Below are positions 35,245-43,846 of a stretch of 64,000 nucleotides of DNA, in pieces. The notes beneath the pieces are model-generated. The model saw nothing but the letters and a program-made list of their open reading frames with translations, made no database searches and was not told the DNA's origin. Position numbers and translations under genes: made by a program. Source of the DNA: DRVV01 sp964487415 (GTDB lineage Archaea > Thermoproteota > Bathyarchaeia > Bathyarchaeales > Bathycorpusculaceae); contig CAZAPQ010000126.1 of assembly GCA_964487415.1 (NCBI GenBank), positions 6,437 to 70,436 of the forward strand, given 5' to 3'. The stretch's first letter is position 1, and each line of letters opens with the position of its first letter.

Positions 35245-36033
35245 TTATCCTCCAATAACCCCCTCTTGAATTAGGGCTTTAACAAGATTTTCAGCGATCT
35301 CCTTGGGGCTTTCTCCAGATATTTTTATCCTTTTTCGCTCAGTTTTTGGAGCCGAGACATCTATAACCTTTATAGACGGCGTTGCGCTTTTTTCACCCTT
35401 AAAATCGATATCTGCAAGAGTCCATGTGAGCAGCTCCTTCTTTGAGGCTTTAATAATATCCATTAATGTCGGCACTCTTGGAACGTTAATCTCCTTTGTA
35501 ACGGTTAACAATACGGGTGTCTTAACCATAATGACCTCTGAGCAGTCTTCAAGGCTTCTTTCAACTGTGAGGGTATTGCCTTCAAGGGTAACCTTACTTA
35601 CATATGTAACTGCGGGGATCCCGAGGATCTCTGCTAGTCTAGGTCCCACCTGTCCTGAGTAGCTATCAATGCTTGCTTCTCCGCATAGAATAATATCAAA
35701 AGAGCCTATTTTCCTTATAGCTTCGGCAAGAATGTTCGAGATCATCATGGTGTCAGCGTTTTGAATGTTTGGATCCTGTATCTGAATAGCCTTATCGGCT
35801 CCCATGGCTAGTGCTTCTCTAAGTGCTGTGGAGGCATTTTCTGCCGTTGCTGTCAGGGCTATGACCTCTCCTCCATGTTTCATTTTTATTTTAACAGCTT
35901 CCTCCAAGGCGTTCTTGTCAAAATCGCTTATTTTTCTTGGAGCGTCAGCTATTAACAATTTACGAGTAGCTGAGTCGACTTTTATCTGGGACACGTCAAT
36001 AGCATATTTGAGGCAAACAATTATTCGTGGCAT
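35245..36033 (-). CDS. etfB: electron transfer flavoprotein beta subunit
   Basis: 262 residues. ETF-beta blocks are visible: IVCLKYAIDVSQIKVD at the N-terminus, FDKNALEEAVKIK, ALAMGADKAIQI, DIILCGEASIDSYSGQVGPRLAEILGIP and EVIMVKTPVLLTVTKEINVPRVPTLM (AMP/FAD-binding loop). It pairs with EtfA to carry electrons from the acyl-CoA dehydrogenase immediately upstream. Whether it is a bifurcating type cannot be decided here. Confidence 0.95.
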   Translation of the reverse strand: MPRIIVCLKYAIDVSQIKVDSATRKLLIADAPRKISDFDKNALEEAVKIKMKHGGEVIALTATAENASTALREALAMGADKAIQIQDPNIQNADTMMISNILAEAIRKIGSFDIILCGEASIDSYSGQVGPRLAEILGIPAVTYVSKVTLEGNTLTVERSLEDCSEVIMVKTPVLLTVTKEINVPRVPTLMDIIKASKKELLTWTLADIDFKGEKSATPSIKVIDVSAPKTERKRIKISGESPKEIAENLVKALIQEGVIGG

Positions 36034-36092
36034 AAGGTCACTCCATTTTTAGGGTGTGTAGCTAATTTCTACAATAAAGATAAAAGTAAACT

Positions 36093-37346
36093 TTACTTGT
36101 AGGGAACGTACTCCTTACCTAGGAGTTCCCTTCCGATGACTATTTTCTGTATGTTTTGTCCGCCCTCGGCGCCTACAACATATGACATTACACCGCGCCA
36201 CGCTGCCTCAAATAGGTACTCCTTTGTGTAGCCAGCGGCTCCAAACCAGATCATGGCCTTTTCAGCCGCTTTAAGGGCAAGGAATGGGCCTTTCCATTTA
36301 ACCATGGATATCCATTTGGCTATTTCTGTGGGCTTAAAAGTTTTTGCCTCTGAAACCTTCACTGGAAGCCCTTCCTCCTTGTATCTTATGTCCTGCATCC
36401 AAGCCGTCTTCATAACCATAAGCTTTAGGGCCTCCATCTCCATGTATAATTCCGCTAATTCAAACTGTATTGCTTCATATTTCGCTAGGGGCATTCCGAA
36501 AACTTTCCTGTCCTTTATGTAGGGAATGGCATCATCTAAAATGCGTCGTGTTGCCCCCGCACAGCTTGCTCCTATCATAAGTCTAGCATTATCAAACCCC
36601 TCCATGGTGTAGTAGAACCCCTTGCCAACCTCTCCAAGTCTATACTCATCTGGAATCTTTACATCCTTCATTACAAAGCCACCTGTGGAGATGGCCATTC
36701 TGCCAGCATCCCTATAGGGTTCTATAACTTCAACTCCTTCAGCATCAATAGGTACAAAGAAGGCTGTGATGTTACGGTGTGGTGCTTCAGGTATTACTGG
36801 CCCCGTCCTTGCGTTAACCCAGTAGCCTCCTCCCCACAGCTTAGCCTCTTCAGTTCCACTTATGAAAGTTTTCTCGCCATTCAAAATCCAGTAGTCGCCT
36901 TCTTTTCTCGCGGTTGTCCTATGTCCAGCAACATCCGACCCGCCTATAGGCTCGGTTGCACCTATGCCAACGAATTTTTCTCCCCTTATCGCTGGTTTTA
37001 CGTACTTTTCTCTTACAACTTCAGAGCAGTACCTGTTAATCGTGAAGCCCCACCCAGTTTCAACAGCCATGAACCCTGCAGCAGTGGCGACTGTTGGGTC
37101 GTAGTACCCTATAACTTCGGCTATGAGGGCTTGAGTTTTCCAGTCTAGGCCTAGCCCCCCATGTTCTTGCGGCACTGTGCCCATTATAACGCCTAAACTC
37201 GCCAGGCCTTCAACGATATCTTTAGGATAAGGATGTCCTTTGTCGTCCATTTCTCTGACGCGCTCAGGTGTTAAATGTCTCTCACACCATTCCTTTACCG
37301 CTTTAACCATGAGTTTCTGCTCTTCAGTTTCCGTAAAATCATACAT
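36093..37346 (-). CDS. acd: acyl-CoA dehydrogenase family protein
   Basis: 417 residues, flavin-dependent oxidation of an acyl-CoA. N-terminal FTETEEQKLMVKAVKEWCERHL, then ATEPIGGSDVAGHRTTA (FAD/substrate loop) and the C-terminal helical domain with GAAGYTKEYLFEAAWRGVMSYVVGAEGGQNIQKIVIGRELL. The final catalytic-base region is glycine-rich rather than a clear Glu signature, so the substrate is uncertain. ATG 37346 is preferred to TTG 37358. First gene of the acd-etfB-etfA operon. Confidence 0.9.
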   Translation of the reverse strand: MYDFTETEEQKLMVKAVKEWCERHLTPERVREMDDKGHPYPKDIVEGLASLGVIMGTVPQEHGGLGLDWKTQALIAEVIGYYDPTVATAAGFMAVETGWGFTINRYCSEVVREKYVKPAIRGEKFVGIGATEPIGGSDVAGHRTTARKEGDYWILNGEKTFISGTEEAKLWGGGYWVNARTGPVIPEAPHRNITAFFVPIDAEGVEVIEPYRDAGRMAISTGGFVMKDVKIPDEYRLGEVGKGFYYTMEGFDNARLMIGASCAGATRRILDDAIPYIKDRKVFGMPLAKYEAIQFELAELYMEMEALKLMVMKTAWMQDIRYKEEGLPVKVSEAKTFKPTEIAKWISMVKWKGPFLALKAAEKAMIWFGAAGYTKEYLFEAAWRGVMSYVVGAEGGQNIQKIVIGRELLGKEYVPYK

Positions 37347-37370
37347 GCATTTTCCCAACCATCTTATCTT

Positions 37371-37384
37371 GAAGATGCATCTTC
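37371..37384. promoter_or_regulatory. 14-bp perfect palindrome at the acd-etfBA promoter (operator candidate)
   Basis: GAAGATGCATCTTC, a perfect inverted repeat centred at about 37377. The TATA box TTTATATATGC lies at 37393-37403 on the opposite flank, so the predicted transcription start falls at about 37372, inside the palindrome. A repressor bound here would block transcription. The cognate regulator is unknown. Confidence 0.6.
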
Positions 37385-37392
37385 TAATTAAG

Positions 37393-37403
37393 CATATATA
37401 AAA
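37393..37403 (-). promoter_or_regulatory. TATA box for acd-etfB-etfA
   Basis: Reads TTTATATATGC on the minus strand. Distance to ATG 37346 is about 50 bases, leaving a leader that includes part of the palindrome. Confidence 0.6.
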
Positions 37404-37527
37404 GGTTATCGATAACTTAAAAGTAGCGTGGCATTAACCTTAATCAGATTCTTTAAAGCAACTTGATATTCAGTTTTTTGCTTAAAATCAGGGCTAACGC
37501 GTAAATTTTCTCTATTCTAGCTTCAGC

Positions 37528-38031
37528 CTAATAAACAGATACTTTAGCAACACCCTTTATCTTTAAGAATTCTGGAATAAGCTCTCCAGGAATTTTCCTC
37601 TCTGCAATAAGGGTGAGCTTTGGTTCGGGTGAAAGTTCAGGGTCATCAACTATCGCCTGCCTAATACTTAATCCATTTTTTGCTAAAATCATAGCCGCGT
37701 TCGCTAAAATACCTGGAATTTTAGCGTCAACCGGTGTTATTTCAACAACTCCGAAGTTAAGATGTCTTGCGACCTCCTTTAGTGAGTGTCCTGCAGAACG
37801 TAAACTTTCAAAAATTAAGCGTAGCTCCTGAATATTTTGTATCGTAGCGATTGTTTCGTTAACCGTTCGCCTGTCAACACCTGCGACTCTAGCAACACGT
37901 ACTGGTGGAACTTCAATCTCGTTAAGATAAATTTTTCCAGATCTTACACTTAACCCATTTTCCACTAAAACTCGAGCTACCTTAAGTCGTTCGGGGTATT
38001 TGTCCAAATGTTTTTTAATGTTATTCCACAT
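37528..38031 (-). CDS. ACT-domain regulator of amino acid metabolism
   Basis: 167 residues from ATG 38031 (longer frames reach 38079). The N-terminal half looks like a helix-turn-helix (VARVAGVDRRTVNETIATIQ), and the C-terminal half is an ACT domain (VVEITPVDAKIPGILANAAMILAKNGLSIRQAIVDDPELSPEPKLTLIAER). This matches archaeal COG2150-type regulators. It is divergent from trpB2, so control of tryptophan metabolism is a reasonable inference. Confidence 0.85.
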   Translation of the reverse strand: MWNNIKKHLDKYPERLKVARVLVENGLSVRSGKIYLNEIEVPPVRVARVAGVDRRTVNETIATIQNIQELRLIFESLRSAGHSLKEVARHLNFGVVEITPVDAKIPGILANAAMILAKNGLSIRQAIVDDPELSPEPKLTLIAERKIPGELIPEFLKIKGVAKVSVY

Positions 38032-38186
38032 TTTGCGTCTGAAATATATTATCATAACCGAGCATAGATAAATTTTCATTCTCTATGTCATGGCTGAGCA
38101 AGCGAGCTTATGAATGTACAAAATTGTACTCAAAAGACTTAAATAGAGCCTAAACGTTCAACTTAACAAATCTGAGGTGAAAAGCT

Positions 38187-39584
38187 TTGCCTCCAAGGAA
38201 AATCATCTTGAACGATGAAGAGGTCCCTAAACAGTGGTACTGCATACTTCCAGATTTGCCCAAACCATTGCCGCCGTTCATTGATCCTGAAACAAGAGCG
38301 CCAGGAGGAGGGGTTGCTCCAAAGATTTTTCCAAAGCAGATTCTTGCTCAGGAATTTAGCCAGGAAAGATGGATAGATATACCTGAAGAGGTGAGGGAAG
38401 TTTACAGGCTATGGCGGCCAACTCCACTATATCGGGCTGTGAGGCTTGAAGAGGCGCTTAAAACGCCTGCAAAAATCTATTACAAGTATGAGGGTGTAAG
38501 CCCGCCGGGGAGTCATAAGCCAAACACCGCGGTTGCCCAAGCCTACTATAACATGAAAGAGGGCATAAAGCGACTTGCAACTGAGACTGGTGCTGGCCAG
38601 TGGGGTTCCGCTTTGGCTTTTGGTTGTATGATGTTTGGTTTAAAGTGTACAGTTTACATGGTTAAAGTAAGTTACCAACAGAAACCCTATAGAAGGGTTA
38701 TGATGGAGTCCTTTGGTGCTGAGGTCTATCCAAGCCCAAGTGATAAGACGGAAGCAGGGAGGAAGATTCTCAAGGAGGATCCTAATAACCCTGGCAGCTT
38801 AGGTATCGCAATAAGCGAGGCTGTTGAGGATGCCTTAGTTCATGAGGATACCAATTATGGTATAGGAAGTGTCTTCAATCATGTTCTTCTGCACCAAACG
38901 GTAATCGGGCTTGAAACCAAAAAACAGATGGAAATAGCCGGAGAATATCCTGATGTAATTTTCGGATGCATCGGAGGTGGAAGCAGCTTTTCAGGTCTCT
39001 TCTGGCCATTCTATTATGACAAAGTTTCCAAAAAAGCTCCTAAGGATGTCAAGTTTGTAGCTGTAGAACCCACGGCATGTCCATCCGTAACTAAAGGCGA
39101 ATACACATATGATCATGGAGACACTGCTAGGATAACACCTTTAGTGCCTATGCATACGTTGGGGCATGATTATATCCCTCCACCAATTCATGCTGGAGGT
39201 CTACGTTACCATGGAATAGCTCCAACCATAAGCCTCCTCGCATCGACCGGTAACCTTGAAACGGTGGCTTATAATCAAGTCGAAGTGTTCAATGCTGCGA
39301 AAATCTTCATTCAAACCGAGGGCATAATCCCAGCGCCAGAGCCTGCCCATGCCATAAAGGCTGCCATAGACGAAGCCTTAAGATGCAAGAAGACGGGAGA
39401 GGAAAAGGTCATCCTCTTCAACTTATGCGGTCACGGTCACTTCGACATGCAAGCCTACGCTGACTTTCTAAGCGGCAAACTAGAACCCTACGAGTACCCG
39501 GCTGAAAAAGTTGAGGAAGCCATGCAGAGACTCAGGAAACTATATCCATGGCTTGATGAGGCTAAAAATAAGTACATCAGATAA
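38187..39584 (+). CDS. trpB2: tryptophan synthase beta chain, TrpB2 type
   Basis: Condenses indole with serine. 465 residues, longer than TrpB1, with the PLP lysine in PPGSHKPNTA, ETGAGQWGSALA, and the glycine loop GCIGGGSSFSG. The TrpB2 hallmark is the long N-terminal extension (RKIILNDEEVPKQWYCIL). The start is TTG 38187 after GAGGTGA. No trpA is adjacent. A TATA-like CTTAAATA lies near 38140. Confidence 0.94.
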   Translation: MPPRKIILNDEEVPKQWYCILPDLPKPLPPFIDPETRAPGGGVAPKIFPKQILAQEFSQERWIDIPEEVREVYRLWRPTPLYRAVRLEEALKTPAKIYYKYEGVSPPGSHKPNTAVAQAYYNMKEGIKRLATETGAGQWGSALAFGCMMFGLKCTVYMVKVSYQQKPYRRVMMESFGAEVYPSPSDKTEAGRKILKEDPNNPGSLGIAISEAVEDALVHEDTNYGIGSVFNHVLLHQTVIGLETKKQMEIAGEYPDVIFGCIGGGSSFSGLFWPFYYDKVSKKAPKDVKFVAVEPTACPSVTKGEYTYDHGDTARITPLVPMHTLGHDYIPPPIHAGGLRYHGIAPTISLLASTGNLETVAYNQVEVFNAAKIFIQTEGIIPAPEPAHAIKAAIDEALRCKKTGEEKVILFNLCGHGHFDMQAYADFLSGKLEPYEYPAEKVEEAMQRLRKLYPWLDEAKNKYIR

Positions 39585-39693
39585 CTTTTTTCAACATTTT
39601 ATTCCCCTTTATTTTAATAGTAATCGCTGTGCAATATATAATTCAGTTAAAATCAAAACACTATCTATTGTGGGAATCGTGGAGAACAAAAAG

Positions 39694-40803
39694 GTGAAAA
39701 TTTTAGGTTTCATTGTTAATCCTATTGCTGGAATGGGCGGAGCTGTAGGCTTAAAGGGCACAGACGGCGATGCAGTTCTAGAGAAAGCCATAGTTCTTGG
39801 AGCCAAACCTGTAGCGCCAGCGAGGGCATTAAGATTCCTAATTGAACTCAAGCCCTTCATGGAAAAGATTAAGCTGATCACGGGAGCTGGTGCGATGGGG
39901 GAAGATGAAGCCAAAAAATGCGGGTTCCAATGCACTGCTGTGGGGAAGCGAAAAGAGAAGACCAGCGCAAGGGATACCATGGAGATTGCGAGATCCATTA
40001 AAGGAATGGGCGCGGCGCTTCTTGTGTTCTGTGGTGGTGATGGAACCGCCCGGGACATATACAACGCCGTAGGCATGGGTATCCCCGTTTTAGGAGTACC
40101 CAGTGGAGTGAAAATGCACAGCGCAGTATTTGCCGTTGACCCACAGGCTGCAGCGAGAATTGTTGCAAAATTCATTTTTGAAGGTCTTCCCCTAAAGGAA
40201 GCTGAAGTTATGGATGTTGATGAAGAGGCTTTTAGGCAGGGTCGCGTCTCCGCTGAGCTATATGGATATGTTCTAATTCCATATGAGCCATATCTAATTC
40301 AAGATGCTAAAATGGCAAGTCCAATGACCGAAAGCGAGCTTAGGAATCAAGCTGCAATAGCCATATATATTATCGAGAACATGGAGCCAGATGCAGTTTA
40401 CATCATTGGGCCTGGAACAACAACCCGGACAATAGCCGACCTATTGGATGAAAGTAAAACCCTCTTAGGCGTTGATTTGTTCCTTAACAAGAAAATGATA
40501 GCCAAGGACGTAAATGAGAAACAGGTATTGGAAGCTATTGAGGGAAGAAAAGCCTACATAATCGTCACGCCTATAGGCAGGCAAGGTTTCATCTTTGGGA
40601 GGGGAAACCAGCAAATAAGCTCGAAAGTGATTCGCAAAGTAGGCTTAGATAACATAATAGTGGTTGCAACTAAAAGTAAGCTGGAGAACCTGAGAAGTTT
40701 AAGGGTTGACACGGGTGACCAAAGACTGGATGAAGAATTTCGAAAACGTAAAATCAAGGTGATAATTGACTACAAGATGGAACGTTTGATGCCTGTAGAA
40801 TAG
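39694..40803 (+). CDS. ATP-NAD kinase family protein
   Basis: About 369 residues. The N-terminus LGFIVNPIAGMGGAVGLKGTDG and the GGDGTARDIYNA nucleotide motif place it in the NAD kinase / diacylglycerol kinase superfamily (COG3199-like). The frame extends back to 39511 inside trpB2, but GGAG at 39681-39684 supports GTG 39694; GTG 39679 and 39670 are alternatives. It may make NADP; the substrate is inferred from family only. Confidence 0.85.
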   Translation: MKILGFIVNPIAGMGGAVGLKGTDGDAVLEKAIVLGAKPVAPARALRFLIELKPFMEKIKLITGAGAMGEDEAKKCGFQCTAVGKRKEKTSARDTMEIARSIKGMGAALLVFCGGDGTARDIYNAVGMGIPVLGVPSGVKMHSAVFAVDPQAAARIVAKFIFEGLPLKEAEVMDVDEEAFRQGRVSAELYGYVLIPYEPYLIQDAKMASPMTESELRNQAAIAIYIIENMEPDAVYIIGPGTTTRTIADLLDESKTLLGVDLFLNKKMIAKDVNEKQVLEAIEGRKAYIIVTPIGRQGFIFGRGNQQISSKVIRKVGLDNIIVVATKSKLENLRSLRVDTGDQRLDEEFRKRKIKVIIDYKMERLMPVE

Positions 40804-40855
40804 CAACCCCTTTAAATGATTAGACTTAAAGAACAAGCCGTTAAGAGGCGGTAAA

Positions 40856-41974
40856 ATGATTTCCATAAATGCTCCACAAATAGGCGAAGAGGAAATTGAA
40901 GCCGTTGTCAAAGTTCTGAAAAGCGGGATTCTTACGAATGCCCTTGGCGAGGGACCCATGGTTAAACGTTTTGAAGAGGAATTTGCGAAATTTGTGGGTG
41001 TAAAACATGCATTAGCCGTCAATAGCGGAACAGCCGCGCTCCACATGGCTGTGTCCAGCGTTGGCGTTAACCCTGGCGATGAAGTGATTCTTCCAAGTTT
41101 CACATTTGTGGCTACTGCTGAGGCTGTGGTTTTAGCGGGTGCTAAACCAGTTTTCGTGGACATTGACCCGGTTACGTATAACATTTCTCCAGAGAGAATC
41201 CGAGAAGCTGTGTCGAGGAAAACTAAGGCGATAATCGCTGTGGACCTCTACGGTTTACCAGCTCAATTAAAGCCCATAAAAGAAATAGCTGAAGAATATG
41301 GCTTGGCGGTTATTGAGGATGCAGCTCAAGCTCACGGCGCGCTTTATGAAGGAAAGCCTGTAGGAGCCTATGCAGATGTTGCATGCTGGAGTTTCTATGC
41401 TAGTAAAAATATGACCACTGGGGAAGGTGGAATGCTGACGACGGACAATGATGAAATAGCTGAAAAATTGAGGTTGCTAAGGTGCCATGGCGAGAAAGAG
41501 AAATATCATTCAGTAATTCTGGGCCACAATTACCGTATGCCCGAAATCCAAGCTGCAATAGGCTTGGTTCAATTGGCCAAGTTGCCCAAGTTTCTAGCGA
41601 GGAGACGAGAAAACGCGGATAGACTCACCGAGTTGCTTAGTTACGGGAAAGAGGATTTGCAGCTGCCTATAGAACCTGAAAATTGTAGAAGTAGCTGGTA
41701 CCTCTACACTGTTAGGCTTAAGGGCGCCAATGTTGCGAAAAGAAATGCTGTTGTTGCAAAGCTAAGAAGCAAAATGGTGGGCGCTGAAGTTTACTATCCT
41801 CTCCCAATACATCTTATGCCATATTACAAGCAGTTTGGAAAGTTTAGACTTCCAGAAACTGAGGCGGCTTCCTCTCAGGTATTCTCGCTTCCGATACATC
41901 CAGGTGTTACCACAGAGCAAATAGATTTCATAGGCAAAGTTGTCTTAGAAACAATTCGACAGACGTCAACATAA
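40856..41974 (+). CDS. DegT/DnrJ/EryC1/StrS family aminotransferase
   Basis: 372-residue PLP enzyme, typical of nucleotide-sugar aminotransferases used for surface glycans. The family blocks are INAPQIGEEEIEAV, AVNSGTAALHMAV (phosphate binding), VIEDAAQAHGA and the PLP lysine in SFYASKNMTTGEGGM. GAGGCGG precedes ATG 40856. The sugar substrate is not readable. No other sugar-nucleotide gene is adjacent; a glycosyltransferase lies at 51055. Confidence 0.92.
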   Translation: MISINAPQIGEEEIEAVVKVLKSGILTNALGEGPMVKRFEEEFAKFVGVKHALAVNSGTAALHMAVSSVGVNPGDEVILPSFTFVATAEAVVLAGAKPVFVDIDPVTYNISPERIREAVSRKTKAIIAVDLYGLPAQLKPIKEIAEEYGLAVIEDAAQAHGALYEGKPVGAYADVACWSFYASKNMTTGEGGMLTTDNDEIAEKLRLLRCHGEKEKYHSVILGHNYRMPEIQAAIGLVQLAKLPKFLARRRENADRLTELLSYGKEDLQLPIEPENCRSSWYLYTVRLKGANVAKRNAVVAKLRSKMVGAEVYYPLPIHLMPYYKQFGKFRLPETEAASSQVFSLPIHPGVTTEQIDFIGKVVLETIRQTST

Positions 41975-42001
41975 TTATATTTTAACCCCCATGGTGAAAG
42001 C

Positions 42002-42085
42002 TTGTTCGAGCTATTAGAAAAAATAAGTGTCAGCCTGTCTTCATTAAATACAAGCATTAAAATGTTAACGGCTCATAGTTGTTGA
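42002..42085 (+). CDS. possible small ORF (27 codons), very weak
   Basis: TTG 42002 to TGA 42085, preceded by GGTGA. The translated sequence reads as an amphipathic helix (FELLEKISVSLSSLNTSIKML). The 41975-42171 gap otherwise has nothing I can name. It may be a remnant or chance. Confidence 0.15.
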   Translation: MFELLEKISVSLSSLNTSIKMLTAHSC

Positions 42086-42171
42086 GAATTATACATTAAC
42101 AGTAAAGGTAAAATATAAGCAGCCCGCCATATAAAGGCGCATCCAGTTTAAGGGATGATTTTATTGGTGTA

Positions 42172-42561
42172 TTGAAGATGAAAAGTGAGGGGTTTGAAGT
42201 TTCAAGGGTAAAGGTGAGGTTTGCGGTTGAAGGTTTAGGAGAGGCTGAAGGTGAACTCATTCGCTATTTGTCTCCGAGAACCGTTGATGCCATCGTCAGA
42301 AAGCTGCCTTTTGAAGGACGGGCAGCCATCTGGAAAGAGGAGGTCTACTTTGAAATTCCGGTGCGGATGGGTGAGGAAAAAGCAAAAAGCACCGTGGAAA
42401 AAGGAACTATTGCATTTTGGCCTATGGGAAGCGCCCTATGCATATTTTACGGCAATTCCCAGCCCTACAGCCCAGTTAACATTATAGGCAAAGTGACTAA
42501 AAACCTTGAATTATTCAATAAAGTTAAAAGTGGATCAATAATCAAGGTGGAAAAGTTATAG
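42172..42561 (+). CDS. cyclophilin-like fold protein (DUF3830/TM1367 type)
   Basis: 129 residues. The pattern VKVRFAVEGLGEAEGELIRYLSPRTVDAIVRKLPFEGRAAIWKEEVYFEIPV followed by GTIAFWPMGSALCIFYGNSQP is that of the archaeal and bacterial cyclophilin-like proteins without proven peptidyl-prolyl isomerase activity. Function unknown. It overlaps the convergent gene at 42556 by six bases. Confidence 0.85.
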   Translation: MKMKSEGFEVSRVKVRFAVEGLGEAEGELIRYLSPRTVDAIVRKLPFEGRAAIWKEEVYFEIPVRMGEEKAKSTVEKGTIAFWPMGSALCIFYGNSQPYSPVNIIGKVTKNLELFNKVKSGSIIKVEKL

Positions 42562-42990
42562 GAAAACGCTGTCATTCCAACTTTTTAAGAGCCTTTCACA
42601 TTCATTCGCGACTTCTCTACTTCGACACTTTTGCCTCAGCTTTTCAAGAAACTCTATACGTTTTTCTACGGAGCGCCTTTCCGCATCCCCGCCATAATAA
42701 AGTTTTCCCTCCAGATATTCTTTCATATGGTAAGCTTTTTGTATAAATAAGCTGGCGGCATCCACTGGATTCTGCACCGCATATTTATTGGCCCAAATTT
42801 TGGCCTCAGCCTCGCGGAGCTGAGTGAAACCATCGATTTCTTTGATCTCTCTAATATATTTCGTAAAAAAGTCATAGTATCCTGCTTTTTTAATAAGGTC
42901 TAGCGCAGCTTTTACCTTTAACTTGAATTCGGCGCTTCCATCAATTTGTATGCGACGCTTAGATTCCTTTTTTGAGGTTTGTGTCGACAA
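42556..42990 (-). CDS. hypothetical archaeal helical protein
   Basis: 144 residues, almost all helix, rich in Lys and Glu, no cysteine-rich motif or membrane segment. Characteristic segments are YYDFFTKYIREIKEIDGFTQLREAEAKIWANKYAV and LEKLRQKCRSREVANECERLL. I do not recognise the family. The start is TTG 42990. Confidence 0.6.
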   Translation of the reverse strand: MSTQTSKKESKRRIQIDGSAEFKLKVKAALDLIKKAGYYDFFTKYIREIKEIDGFTQLREAEAKIWANKYAVQNPVDAASLFIQKAYHMKEYLEGKLYYGGDAERRSVEKRIEFLEKLRQKCRSREVANECERLLKSWNDSVFL

Positions 42991-43071
42991 TTCTGCCTTC
43001 CACTTGTGGTTTTACGCGCTTAAACTATCCTGGATTCTGAAGAACCCTCAAGCTAGCAATAAAAGATGAAG

Positions 43072-43395
43072 TTAGTCTACACTGTAAATTTTGATGTGGT
43101 GGTTCCCAGAAATCAGTTTTATTACACCGCCATCTTCCAGACTTTCAAGAAGATCTTTTGCTGCACTTATCCTTAGATTGAATCGTGAAGCTACGGTATA
43201 TGGGGTTAAGACACGCATTTTCTTTAACTCTTCAACAATTTTTTCGCTTTTAATATCTGGAAGAAGAATTCCTGCCGGCTTTTTCTCTTTTTCTGCAGTT
43301 TTTCCCTTCTCTTTTTCCTTTTGCTGCTTCTTAGCTTCTTCTCGCATTTGCATCTTTTCCATTTGTTTCAGGGATAGTTTCTTTTTTCCACCCAT
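43072..43395 (-). CDS. rps25e: 30S ribosomal protein S25e
   Basis: 107 residues. A long Lys/Glu-rich N-terminal tail (MREEAKKQQKEKEKGKTAEKEKKPAG) leads to the S25e winged helix: MRVLTPYTVASRFNLRISAAKDLLESLEDGGVIKLI. S25e is a marker of TACK archaea and eukaryotes. ATG 43395. Confidence 0.94.
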   Translation of the reverse strand: MGGKKKLSLKQMEKMQMREEAKKQQKEKEKGKTAEKEKKPAGILLPDIKSEKIVEELKKMRVLTPYTVASRFNLRISAAKDLLESLEDGGVIKLISGNHHIKIYSVD

Positions 43396-43498
43396 CCATA
43401 TCCCTCTAGAACCTGATGCAGATATGCATTTCAGCCTCTTATATTCATTACTTTAAATGGGCTTAACATGGCATGAAAAAGAAGGTGGGGAAAGAAGT

Positions 43499-43720
43499 TT
43501 ACCTTCCCAGAACTTTCCTTGTTGCGATTTCGATATCCTCAGCCTTTATAGTTTTTCTTCCTGTATGCATCGCAAAATCAAGGGCTTCCTTAGCTATTTT
43601 TATCCCTATTTCTTCTAGCGCTTTGGCCAATTCTCGGGCCGCTGCTTCACTTACCCTCTCAGCTCCAGCCTTCTTGCATAACCTATGCATGGGAGCAATT
43701 GCCAATTCCAAGTTTGCCAT
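43499..43720 (-). CDS. archaeal histone
   Basis: A 73-residue single histone fold: LAIAPMHRLCKKAGAERVSEAAARELAKALEEIGIKIAKEALDFAMHTGRKTIKAEDIEIATRKVL. It binds and compacts DNA as dimers and higher oligomers. GGAGGAG precedes ATG 43720, and a TATA box (TTTAAATATAAAA on the minus strand) lies at about 43743-43755. Histones are patchy in TACK archaea, which supports Bathyarchaeia rather than Sulfolobales. Confidence 0.96.
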   Translation of the reverse strand: MANLELAIAPMHRLCKKAGAERVSEAAARELAKALEEIGIKIAKEALDFAMHTGRKTIKAEDIEIATRKVLGR

Positions 43721-43742
43721 AAAGTCTCCTCCAGTGGCTCCT

Positions 43743-43755
43743 TTTTATATTTAAA
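43743..43755 (-). promoter_or_regulatory. TATA box for the histone gene
   Basis: Minus-strand TTTAAATATAAAA about 25-35 bases before ATG 43720. This spacing leaves only a very short leader, which includes the GGAGGAG. Confidence 0.5.
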
Positions 43756-43846
43756 GCAATATTTAACGTTTATTGAATAGAAGATTCAAAAATCTGACGT
43801 ATATACTTTTGTCCATGGGAAGCCTAATATTATACTTAAATATTAT

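Noticed and set aside
39511..39693. Longer start for the NAD kinase family gene
   Set aside because: It lies within trpB2 and lacks similarity; GGAG supports GTG 39694.
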